Assembly (NCBI GenBank): GCA_022701365.1
Contig: JAKUHH010000150.1
Span: 930,001-994,000 of the forward strand
DNA: 64,000 nucleotides
From: Mycocentrospora acerina
Taxonomy: Eukaryota > Ascomycota > Dothideomycetes > Pleosporales
Direction of reading: 5' to 3'
This document shows positions 11,998 through 21,928 of the stretch, piece after piece. The translations under genes were made by a program, and so were the position numbers. Under the pieces are notes generated by a model. That model had not been told where the DNA came from, did no database searches, and saw only the letters and a list, made by a program, of their open reading frames with translations. The first letter of the stretch is position 1. Every line of letters starts with the position of its first letter.

Positions 11998-12937
11998 ATA
12001 AATATCGCATAGCCTGCCCTGGGTACCTGCAGTACGACAGGTTTCTCAAAATCATAGGCTTAGACGTTTGTGGCACATCAAAGGTCGGTGTTATGTGGTG
12101 TTAGGTGACTCTAGGGTCTTTGAATCATTTTTTACGATTATAGAAGGAATTACCAATTCAAGATAATGTACAGCAGTACAGGTGTCATTTTCGCAACCGT
12201 ACATCGACTTCGCGTAACATTGAAACGAAACTACAATGCTTTCAGAGATCTGCCTGCTTGGGTCAGCAAAGTGATGATTTTCAACAATGAATCGGAATTT
12301 CCAGTTGCAAATGAAACTAGCGAATCCAATCACCTCCTTAGTTAATCCATTCTCATGCATTGCCAGTGATACCCACCACCGTGACCATACTATGGTCATA
12401 CCAATTCAAGCACGTACTCTCACTGTCTTGCTTGCATATAATCAGACCCTGAAACATTTCCTCCGCATTGCTGCATATATCGTTCCATATTGATGCTATC
12501 GTTGACCAGGAGATCCGTTTGTTTTGGCAGTACTACTATTTCCATTATTACACGACATCTATTGTGCAAACTTTGTACTTTTCGTCTTGAATTTTTTTAG
12601 CACAGGAGAATTGAGATCAGCGTGCCACATATCATCTCTTGTATATATCAAGGATTCTGCGACAGATGATGTGTCCAGAACCCTCTGGTCTTGATTCAAA
12701 ACATGAACTCATTGCTGGTGGGTAAGAATTTGCGACTTCAGCGCTGCAAAACGAAGCGTTGGATAGCTTAGTGGAACGAGCACTGCAGGAACACAACACG
12801 TCCGCCGCACATGCATGACAGCACCAATATGGTTTATTCAAATATATTTAAGGCAACGATTATGATGTCTTCTTCACAATCACTACAGTTCCTTTTCTAC
12901 CAAATTCTTGCGTCTCGCGACAATTTATCAGTTTGCC
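11998..12937. other. Intergenic interval
   Basis: This holds the 3' flank of the MFS gene and the upstream region of the next gene. Reading frames are short and unremarkable; no RNA gene or repeat was recognised. Confidence 0.6.
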
Positions 12938-13592
12938 ATGTTGATTGTTTTTACGCATCTCACCTTGACGGTATTCTCGCAAGACATTCAGGCTACCAGT
13001 AGTAGCAGACTCCGCAGAGAGGTAGGTTGTATCATCAGCTATTTGTTCCTAACAGCAAGTGCTGATGAACAAACTAATGAATGGGCAGCAAGATCATTTC
13101 GTATCATCGAATTACCCGCAAATATTTGCGACGTCGACATCTTCGAGTGCGCCGCCACTTACAATACAGAAGATTGAAAGCCCTGTAGCCATTGCTTTGT
13201 CTTCTTTACCCACTACCACAAGCTCAAAAGAGATCAATGTAAAGCTCAGTGTTGGAACAAAGATTGCAATAGGCTTTGGCACCACAATACTCTTGTTTCT
13301 TTTCGCCTACATAGTTTTGGAAGCATTTTATCTTCGCAAGAAAAGAAGAAGGATTGCGTTGCAGAGCGCAAACGACGTCGTGGATAACGAAGAAGCGCTC
13401 CACAAACGGGCTGAAATTGAAAGCAAAGAGTTGGCTGTTTTAGAAAGCAGGGTGGAAATCGTTGTTGAGGAGATTGAGGGTGACGATGGATGGGATGCGG
13501 ATATGGAGGATGAGGGGGGATATGGTGATGAGGGAGACGAGGAGGAGAGAGGTAGGGCTAGAAATGGGTTGTCATTATCAAGACGTGTTTAA
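12938..13592 (+). CDS. Small type I membrane protein with acidic cytosolic tail (unknown function)
   Basis: Two exons, 12938-13021 and 13089-13592, about 195 aa. The GTAGGT donor and GGGCAG acceptor flank a 67-nt intron with an ACTAAT branch site. A closer AG at 13055 is also in frame but would leave a 34-nt intron. ATG 12938 is the first in frame and gives a short signal peptide (LIVFTHLTLTVFS). A Ser/Thr-rich ectodomain follows, then one membrane helix (IAIGFGTTILLFLFAYIVLE) ending in basic RKKRRR. The tail is Glu/Asp/Gly-rich and ends LSLSRRV. I do not recognise the family. The architecture resembles single-pass fungal surface proteins, but there is no functional domain to name. Confidence 0.65.
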
Positions 13593-14315
13593 GGATGAGA
13601 TTCCAATAAGTTGTGGGAACACAGGGAAGTAAGATTGATTTTAGTGGAATTAACTGGGTCATTGTGTGGCTTAGCTGAGTGAGAGGATCTGAAACGGATT
13701 GTTGATGGAAGATCATTTTGGCAAGGGTTTTGACGGTTGGAATAGACCCGAGTGATTCTCGAACAGAATGGCCGACCAAGCTCAGTGATAGCGACATCGC
13801 AGTGGCTGAGGGGCTGGAACTCAGCCACCACATGAGAATGCCAAGGTCATTTTAAAAGCTTAGCTGTGCTTGCTGAGCCTGCGATGCGGGCGGGACCGAA
13901 GGTGGGTCTTCGATCCCTCCAATCGATTCATTTGGAATTCCCACCCCTCATTGCACATGCACAAGTGGCTCAGGGTGCCAGCTCACTGTGGCGCTCATGT
14001 ATTTGTCGTGCAATATCAACACGAGACCGCACTCGGTCTGGAACAGAGCTGCTCACATGGGCACCGCCTCAAAGCTCCAGCTGGACTACGCGATTGCTAA
14101 GCCTCCATCTCATGGACTTGACAGGAGATTCAAGGGGCGGCATTGATCGATTGTGATGGCCCTGTCGCATCGTACATAAATACCGCACCTGCGCCGGGAC
14201 AAGCCGATTCAGCTCTCGACCCACAGCGACTCTTTATAGCCACGTCTGCGTCTCCTCACACCTGCCCTATCAACCACTCAACTTCTACAGAGCTGTTGGC
14301 TTGAGATTTATCAAA
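13593..14315. promoter_or_regulatory. Promoter region of the WW-like repeat protein
   Basis: A 720-bp gap with no gene. An AGGGG stress-response-type element is at 14133-14137, TATA-like cataaata lies near 14173, and the 5' leader before ATG 14316 is pyrimidine-rich. A role in stress induction is inference only. Confidence 0.35.
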
Positions 14316-15104
14316 ATGGGCTTCTTCAATGAACTTGTGTCCGAGTTTACTCACCAGGGAAAACCTCAGCAAAACTCACAGCAATCCCAATACAACAACT
14401 CGCAACAACAAGGCTCACAAGGACCGCCTCCCGTATCCCCTCCCTGGTTCGCAGAGTGGGATGCGCGCGACAACAGGTGGCTGTTTGTCAACCAGCAGAC
14501 CGGCGAGCGCACTTTCAACTATCCTGGCCAGGGATATGGACAACAACAAGGAAACTCCGGATACGGCGGGGGAGGCTACCAAGGTCAACAACATGAACAA
14601 AAGCAGGGATCAAATGCCTGGAAGTACGCGGCTGGCGGGCTAGCTGGAGTTGCGGGTGGCGCACTACTTATGCATGAAGGCGAAGAAATGAGTACGTTAT
14701 CACCGCCTGCTCATATGTTTACCAAGCCCGAGAAATATCATACTGATATTACATGATTTTTAGAGGAAGGCTGGGACCGCGACAAGTACCGCATCGAGAA
14801 CGACATCTCTAACGCCCCTGAAAATGTTGCAAACTGGACTGGTCAAGAAGTCGGGCGCGTAGAAAACTTTGGCGATCGCGTCGAGAATCGATGGGACAAT
14901 ACTGTCAATGATGTCGAGGACTTCCCAGAGAACGCTGCGCGTTGGACGGGTGAGAAAGTCCAGGCGGTGGAAGACATCCCGCAAGATATTGAAAACAAGT
15001 GGGATAACACAGTCGATGACGTGGACGCATTCGGTGACAGAATGGACAATGCTTACGATGACGGAAGGAACGAGCAGAGAGATGATGACAGGAACGACTG
15101 GTGA
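14316..15104 (+). CDS. WW-like domain protein with glycine-zipper segment and C-terminal tandem repeats
   Basis: Exons 14316-14691 and 14764-15104, 238 aa; the 72-nt intron has GTACGT donor and TTTTAG acceptor. The order is: N-terminal GFFNELVSEFTHQGK; Gln/Ser-rich linker; WW-like module PPWFAEWDARDNRWLFVNQ...TFNYP at about residues 47-75 with the second Trp position replaced; Gly/Gln-rich low complexity; then hydrophobic Gly-rich AAGGLAGVAGGALL. The C-terminus has two diverged units of about 36 residues (PENVANWTGQEVGRVENF...WDNTVNDVEDF and PENAARWTGEKVQAVEDI...WDNTVDDVDAF) plus a partial third, ending in an Asp/Arg-rich tail. WW modules bind proline-rich peptides. The repeats look amphipathic and hydrophilin-like. 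Function unknown. Confidence 0.85.
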
Positions 15105-16635
15105 ATACGGCGAGGCTAGTTAGAACCATAGGTGACATATCTTGGATTCACTAGATGCACATTTGTCTAGATCGTCCCAATGTTAGTATCCACCAACGCC
15201 ATTCACCAAATTCCGAGGCCTTTAACTGAATCTCAGAATGAACTACGTTGAAGAAGACACCAATGGTTGCATCACTGTTCGTTTTTGAGATCGCTGCAAG
15301 CGGCACGGGTGACCATTACCCATTGATACTCGCGATCCACAACTAGCTAGCACCATTACAGGTATCCATGATGAATTTTCAACACTATCGACCATTCAAG
15401 ATAAGTTTTCAGTAATTGAGCACCGCGAGGACATGGTTGTCTACTAACTTCTCTCAGCGGTTTTATGTCACCTTATGATAATCAGATTCAACATGTCTAC
15501 TCCCAGTCGAGAACTCGGTGATCGAAGTACGGATATTTGCCATCAGCCAGATTGAGCGTCTGATATAGTTGCAGTGGATATGAGAGTATCCACCCGGAGA
15601 AAACTACATAAAGAAACTCAAGAGCTATCTTCAAGATGATCACAATAATAATATCGAGGATCCGCATCATTTATCTACTATATGAAGTTCTAGAAGAAGT
15701 CATCATTCTATGATCATCAGAGTTCCCACTAGTCTCGGTACCAGTGTATTCATCAAAAGAACAATTGATTCTAACACCAGAGCAGTGTCCAGAAAAATAC
15801 CAAAATCGAGAAAGTATCACACAGACTTTTTTGGTACCCAACATAAATATAAGCTATTTGTGTGTTGAAGCTACCGAATCTGTTCCAAATTAGACAGAGG
15901 TACGAGAATTATAGTCCGACTCTTTCTAAGCAAGGCACAATCTAGACTATACGAGGGGACCATCGTACATACATACCTAATTTCGTCATCTGTAAGCAGC
16001 TTTTGTCGATTAGGCTGCTTACTCTTTTCGACAGGCAGCACATTACCAAGATTTGGAAACTTGCTCAACGGCCCTTGTTGAATTTCACTGTCCTACTTAC
16101 AATGTTTTCAACAGAAGGTTTGCACACTGCATCTCAGCCACCATTCCTCCGTCCTTCCTGAACAAGACACTCACTCCCGTAGCCACAGTCACTACCGCAG
16201 CACGCCATCTTCTAGGGTATATCACGAGATCTCAGATTCGCAGCCATCAAAGGTCTCGAATCGGCCCTATCCCGAAGTCACGCCCAGCCACTATGTTCAT
16301 TCCCTTGACCTTCCTAACACAGACATGCCAAGTCTTTCCGCTCCTGCCAAGCAAACCAATTAGATGAAATAACCATCCAGAACACAGAACCAGCATGCTC
16401 CTTCCTTCAAGCGTGCATCTCCCGCGCAGACAAACGATCGACGAGCAACACGGGGTATGCACCTGCCCTTAAGCGTTACTGTGATGGAGATTAGGAAGCA
16501 TCGGCTGGCCAATACGTTATGGGCAGGTGAAGAGTGGTGTAGTGCAACTACGAGAAGACATAAAAGACCATATCATCTTCGTGATGAATACAACAACATC
16601 GATCTCAGGCACAGCATTTGTTCAACTAGCCCACG
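15105..16635. other. Intergenic 1.5 kb interval with a possible exon remnant
   Basis: No complete gene. On the minus strand a 46-codon open stretch at about 15971-16088 reads IQQGPLSKFPNLGNVLPVEK and ends exactly at a strong GTATGT donor. No convincing flanking exons were found, so it may be a relic or chance. The last few hundred bases should include the carboxypeptidase promoter. Confidence 0.3.
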
Positions 16636-18120
16636 ATGAAGTCCACTATCCTTACCTCGGCATTGCTTCTTTCATCCGCCGCCCTGGGCACTGTTGTCCC
16701 ACGGGCTGGCAAGAAGGTCGATTACAGCGGCTTCAAGCTCGTTCGTCTCGATCTTCAACAAGCCTCTGCGAATGTCCAGTCAAAGATCGAGCAGTTGGCC
16801 GCTCACGTTCTTAACCCTGGCAAGTCGACACAACTCGATGTTGTCGTGTCGCCAGACAACGTGGACGCGATTAGTGCCCTCGTCACTGGCAGCAAGGTCC
16901 TCAACGAAGATGTTGGCGCTGCTCTGCAAGCGGAGGGTGATATGTCAGTGTACGCTGTTCCCAGCGAGACCTGGTTCACCGCCTACCAGACATATGCCAA
17001 TCACCTTCAATTCCTCCGAGATCTCCAGGGTTCCTTTACTGGAAATTCCGAGATTGTCACGGCTGGTTCTTCGGTGCAAGGCCGGGTTATCACTGGTATT
17101 CACATCTGGGGTAGTGGCGGAAAGGGATCGAAGCCTGCGATCCTTATCCACGGAACTGTTCACGCTCGTGAATGGATCACAACTATGACCACGGAGTACT
17201 TTGTACGTATTATCCAATTGTCCTATGGTCACGAATATCAAATGTCGCGCAATTTTGTGTTTCCATTTTGGCAGACTCTGCAATCTCTACAGACTATGCG
17301 CTCCAAGTCTCAAATGCTGACTTTATCCTAGGCATGGCAGCTACTCACACAATACGGCTCTGATGCTACTATTAAGTCGCTCGTTGACAAGTTTGACTTC
17401 TACAGTGAGTTACTCTACCCTGTAAGAAGCTGTTAAATCCTAACCCTGGTTTTAGTCATGCCGATTGTCAACCCTGACGGCTTCGTCTACAGCCAGACTA
17501 CCGACCGTCTCTGGCGCAAGAACAGGCAGACTGTGAGCGGAAGCACTTGTGTTGGCCGTGATCCCAACCGAAACTGGCCCTACAAGTGGGAAGTCACTGG
17601 TGGTGCATCCACAAACCCCTGCTCTGAGACTTACAAGGGTCTGGCGGCTGGTGATACTCCTGAGATCCGTGGTCTCGTGTCGCAAGTCACTTCATTGAAG
17701 AACTCCAACGGTATCCGTCTCTATCTGGATGTGCACTCATACGGACAATACATCCTGTGGCGTAAGTTTATCTTGTCGCATCTTCGTAACACTGTTTACT
17801 AACTTTACATAGCATATGGCTACGACTGCAATGCCCGTCCCGACAACGACGCTGGGCACCGCACTCTCGCAACCAACGCCGCGGCTGCTATCCGCGCAGT
17901 TTCCGGCACTGCGTACACCTTTGGACCCTCTTGCTCGACCTTGTATGCCTCAACTGGTAGCTCAGTTGACTACGTGGACGCGACTGGAAACTCTACATAC
18001 TCGTACACCTATGAACTACGTGATAAGGGTACCAACGGGTTCACGCTTCCAGCGAACCAAATCCAGCCGACTGTGCGCGAGACCTGGGCTGGTGTGTTGA
18101 GCATGTTGAAGGCTGCCTAG
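16636..18120 (+). CDS. Secreted metallocarboxypeptidase A-like, family M14
   Basis: Exons 16636-17202, 17332-17404, 17456-17761 and 17813-18120, 417 aa, the normal length for fungal M14A pro-enzymes. It has a signal peptide (STILTSALLLSSAALG) and a propeptide to about residue 115, then the catalytic domain. All key residues are visible: zinc ligands His176 and Glu179 in VHAREWI and His307 in DVHSYGQY, substrate-binding GRDPNRNWPYKW, and the catalytic Glu near 383 in YTYELRDKG. The enzyme removes C-terminal residues, probably hydrophobic or aromatic as in the A subfamily, outside the cell after propeptide removal. Introns are 129, 51 and 51 nt. It is convergent with the beta-galactosidase gene. 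Confidence 0.94.
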
Positions 18121-18567
18121 ATTGGTGGTGTATTCTAGATATCATTTCCCCCTCAATGCCTTATGAAGTAATAAATGAATCCTTATTGTAACGAGTCCAA
18201 ATCAATTTTCGATTACCTGTGATGTAATTAGTTATTGGTGACTTCAAGGGAAGGGTTCAATTAGACCCCTCGGCTTCTCCTCATCATCACTAATACTAAA
18301 ATGATGTGTCCGAGTGAATGTCAACTTCTTGTCCACCTTCTCGAAATTATTGTTTCCCTGTACGTTGAGGAGTACCCTTGTTTAGACAAGATGAATTGAA
18401 TCGGCAAATTCGCTCGCTAGGCATTGGATTTGATCACATTTATAAGGCCTTCGACTTCCATTTGACATTTAATTTGGTATTCAAAAATTACGGATTACAT
18501 TAAATCCTACTTAGGCACTGCTCTTTCAAGAGTTAAAGGCCACTTTTCCTTAATAAGAGATATATAC
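18121..18567. other. Intergenic region between convergent genes
   Basis: Holds the two 3' flanks; AT-rich with aataaatg at about 18170, a possible polyadenylation signal for the carboxypeptidase gene. No coding signal. Confidence 0.5.
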
Positions 18568-21500
18568 TTAAGCATAAGCTAGCCTCTTCTCGGTCCATCC
18601 AGGCCTCAAGTACTCAGAGTCAAACTTGGAGCTCCAGCTGCTCTCCACAGCGTACTCCAACTCGAGCTTTGCGTCCACCTTGGCGCCCTCCTCTGTCTGT
18701 GCCCAGACACTCAGACCGATGACGTTGTCTCCAGCGTAGTTCAGAACACCCGGTGGGACGGGGAACTTGATCTCGTTACCGACGTATGGGTTGAAACGTC
18801 CGTATTGGTATCCCTATGTGGAGGTTAGCGGACGTCAAGAAAATAATATTATTGCAAAGATTGTACTTACGTTGACGTAAAGCTGGACACGAATCGCTTT
18901 GGAGCCAGAAGCATTCAGCACAAATGCGAATGATGCATCGATACCAGCAGGAACATTGAGAGGAATGGTGGTGCGGTAGAAGTTGATGCCAGCTCCCTTG
19001 AAGCCGGTGGAAGGGGTGCTCGAGTTCCACTTGGAGTCATCGAAGCCAGGGAGGTTCCATCCAAGACGTTCGGCGATCTGGCCACCCTCGCTCAACGGAC
19101 CACGGAGAGGATCCAGCAGAGTAGTTTCGCCACCGGCCTCACCGGCGATCTTCCACTTGGTGAAGCTGGCTCCCTGGAGTGTGGCACCGAGAATACCACG
19201 GGGCTTCACAGAGTCAGTACGGAGATCGTGTCCGGAGTTATCCTGTGCCACGAGCAGAACATTTGTTCCGTTGGCGTGCACAGTAGAGTTGCCGAAAGAC
19301 AGAGTCACGTTTCCGGTTCCTGTGGTGGTGTTGCCAAGGTAGGATCCAACAAACTCTCCGTTGAGCCAAGCGCTCCACCCGAAGGCAAGACCACCTTGCA
19401 CGGCAAGCTTGACGCCTGTTGCAGAGCCCTTGAAGTATCCACGGAACAGATGGAAGTTGTTGTGGAAGCCGTAGTCGTCAGCGTAAAGAACAGGGTATGT
19501 ATCTGGCTTGTTTGGGTTCGGTGTCGTCGTGTGATCGGCATCAACCCACGCAGCAGTCGAGTCATCGTAATCAGACAGACGCTCTGGAAGGCCGTCATGA
19601 ACCTTCCATTTGCTCAGGGACGGAACCTCAATGGTACCGCTGAAAGCTGTAACAACGGCCTTCAAGCTGCCGTATGGAGTTCGGGAAGACTTGACCTTCT
19701 TGCCGTTCCATGTGAGCGACTTGACGCGATCCGGTGCGAAGACTTCGACGGTGGTCGTCTTCAAGATGTCACCAGCCAAAGCAAGAACATCGCCCTTGCT
19801 GGTGGCGCCGCGAACAAGGTAAGGGCCTTGTACCAAAACTGCAATCCATTAGATACCACGACTTCATCTTATGCAGTTGTTCAAAGTACTTACCAGACTT
19901 ATCAACAGGTGCGAAGGGGTCGTTTGTCAAGTTGGGGGCCCAGAACAAGTACGCAGTTGGTTTATCTGCGAGAACAACCTTAACGCCATTGCTGAATTGG
20001 AACACGGTCAAGCCGGAAGCACGTCCGACATTGACTGTGGTGCCGTGGACATCATTGTAGAAAGTGGCGGTCGAGTTTGCTCCGCTGCTAACAACTTTGC
20101 CGTTTTTGGCGCCCTTGATGTGAAATTCGACGGACTCTCCAACTCCTGTAGTCAGCACAACCACAGGCTTATTGTCAATCAAAGCATATGTCAAAACTTC
20201 CGCAGTCGAGTAGGTAAGGGTCTTGGTGCCAATTGCGAAGTCGGTAACCAGAATCTTGGACTGGTGGCCCTTCAATTGAATCGTGCCAGCGCGCTGGGGA
20301 ATCGTGAAGTTACCAATTGATGTGCTGACGTGGAGCTTGAAAGACTCATCCGTACCGGAAGGCGAGTAAGAGTGAATAGTGACGTAGAAAGCGGCATTAG
20401 TGACCGGGTTTCGGAGCTCGCTGGCCTCGACAGCGGAGTTTGTGGTGTAACCGGTGTTGTTGCCAAGGCGATCGGTGACTGTCAAGTCTTCGGCAACTCG
20501 TGTGAACAGAGCCAGGTTCTTAGTCTCGTAGTACTTGCTATCAATCTTACGGTTCTCGCTAATCGGGCTGCTGTAATCGTACGATGTAGCGACCACAGGG
20601 CACGCAAGAGACCCCCAGTTGGTGCCACCGTACATCATGTACAAACTGATAGCCTACCAGATGTTAGGTTAAACCTAGTCGCAATTTTTTTTTAAGAGAA
20701 TTGAACTTACAGTTACACGTTGAGAAATGAGATTGCGGTAGAACCTAGAGAAAAATTGTTAGCAAAAGTCTTACTGGTGTTCGCAAAATTCGCAATTAAA
20801 CCTACAAATTGGCAAATTCAGCACCAATATCGGCCGGGCAGCCACCCTCGGGTCCTCCCCAGGGGTTGTAAGAGCCTCCCTGGAACTCAGGGAAGAAACT
20901 TGGCTGCGTAGGCGCAACCTCGACAAAGTGGTCGTAGTAATCAATAACCTTGAAGGGAACGTATTCGCCTGCGTCAATCGATTAGTATGGGTGTTAAATT
21001 CCATTCGTTTTTCTCGAGGCTTACCATTTGTGCCGGTGCACTCGTCCAAATTGCAAGACCAGCAAGAAGGATAGCTGTCAAGACCTGCAACGTCGACATT
21101 TCCGATGGCATTTGGGCCAAAGTCCTTGGACCACGATTTTGTGTTCATGTTGGGGTCGTTGTGAATAAGAGGAACATTGACGCCGTTTGCACGTGCCAAA
21201 TCCTCTAGATATTGCATATATCTCCCAGCAACAGGGTTCGCAATCTTCTTTTTGGTGTCTTTCCATTGCTCGCCGTACTCGTTTTCAATCTGATAGACAA
21301 GGACGTTTCCGCCGTTCGTCACAAGATGTTTGCTGGTGATAGCAGAGTACTCAGCAAAGTAGGGCTCCAAAGCTGCAAGGTAACGAGGGTCATCGTTGCG
21401 AAGAGTACCGTACGCGCCGGTGGTGAGCCATAATGGGAAACCGCCGGCATTCACCTCCGCATTAACATAGGGTCCAGGGCGCGTAATCACGTAGAGACCA

Positions 21501-21928
21501 ACGCGTTTGGCAATCTCGAACAGTTTGGCGAAGTCGTGAGCACCGGTAGTAAAGTCCAGTGTTTGGTTGTTCGCGCTGTGGTATCCCCAATTTCCGTAAA
21601 AGGCAAATGCCGTGAAACCAGCCGCCTGAGGTTTTGATTAGTAACATCACTTTGCAATTTTCAAAGCAAAACTCACCTTGATCTTCTGGAGCAAATCCTC
21701 CCAAACTTCGGGTACTGGTATACGCCAGTAGTGGATCTCACCGGAAAAGACAAATAGTCTCTTGCCGTTGAGCTTGAAGCTGTAATGGTCCCATTGCACA
21801 ACCTGGTTCAACCCATTGTCATGGAGCGGCCATTGGCTTGGCGAATTGCTCTGAGCATTGACTTCAACACCATTAGACAGCAACGATGACACGGCAGAGA
21901 GCCACGAGAGACCTGTAAGAGTCTTCAT
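18568..21928 (-). CDS. Secreted beta-galactosidase, glycoside hydrolase family 35
   Basis: Seven exons: 21677-21928, 21025-21625, 20806-20968, 20711-20744, 19894-20653, 18871-19838 and 18568-18813, total 1007 aa, matching fungal LacA-type enzymes. A signal peptide precedes the mature start. The TIM barrel begins KRLFVFSGEIHYWRIP. The acid/base Glu is Glu200 in QIENEYG and the nucleophile Glu is near 312 in FFPEFQGGS. The LacA middle domains and two jelly-roll domains follow (LFRGYFKGSATGVKLAVQGG; GAGINFYRTTIPLNVP), ending at GWTEKRLAYA. Family members hydrolyse beta-galactosyl residues of lactose, pectic galactan and arabinogalactan. The fourth exon is only 34 nt, using a GTAGGT donor just upstream that avoids an in-frame stop. 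The start is ATG 21928. Confidence 0.94.

Noticed and set aside
13022..13055. 34-nt intron alternative in the small membrane protein gene
   Set aside because: Also in frame, but shorter than normal fungal introns; the acceptor at 13088 gives 67 nt and a proper branch-site distance.
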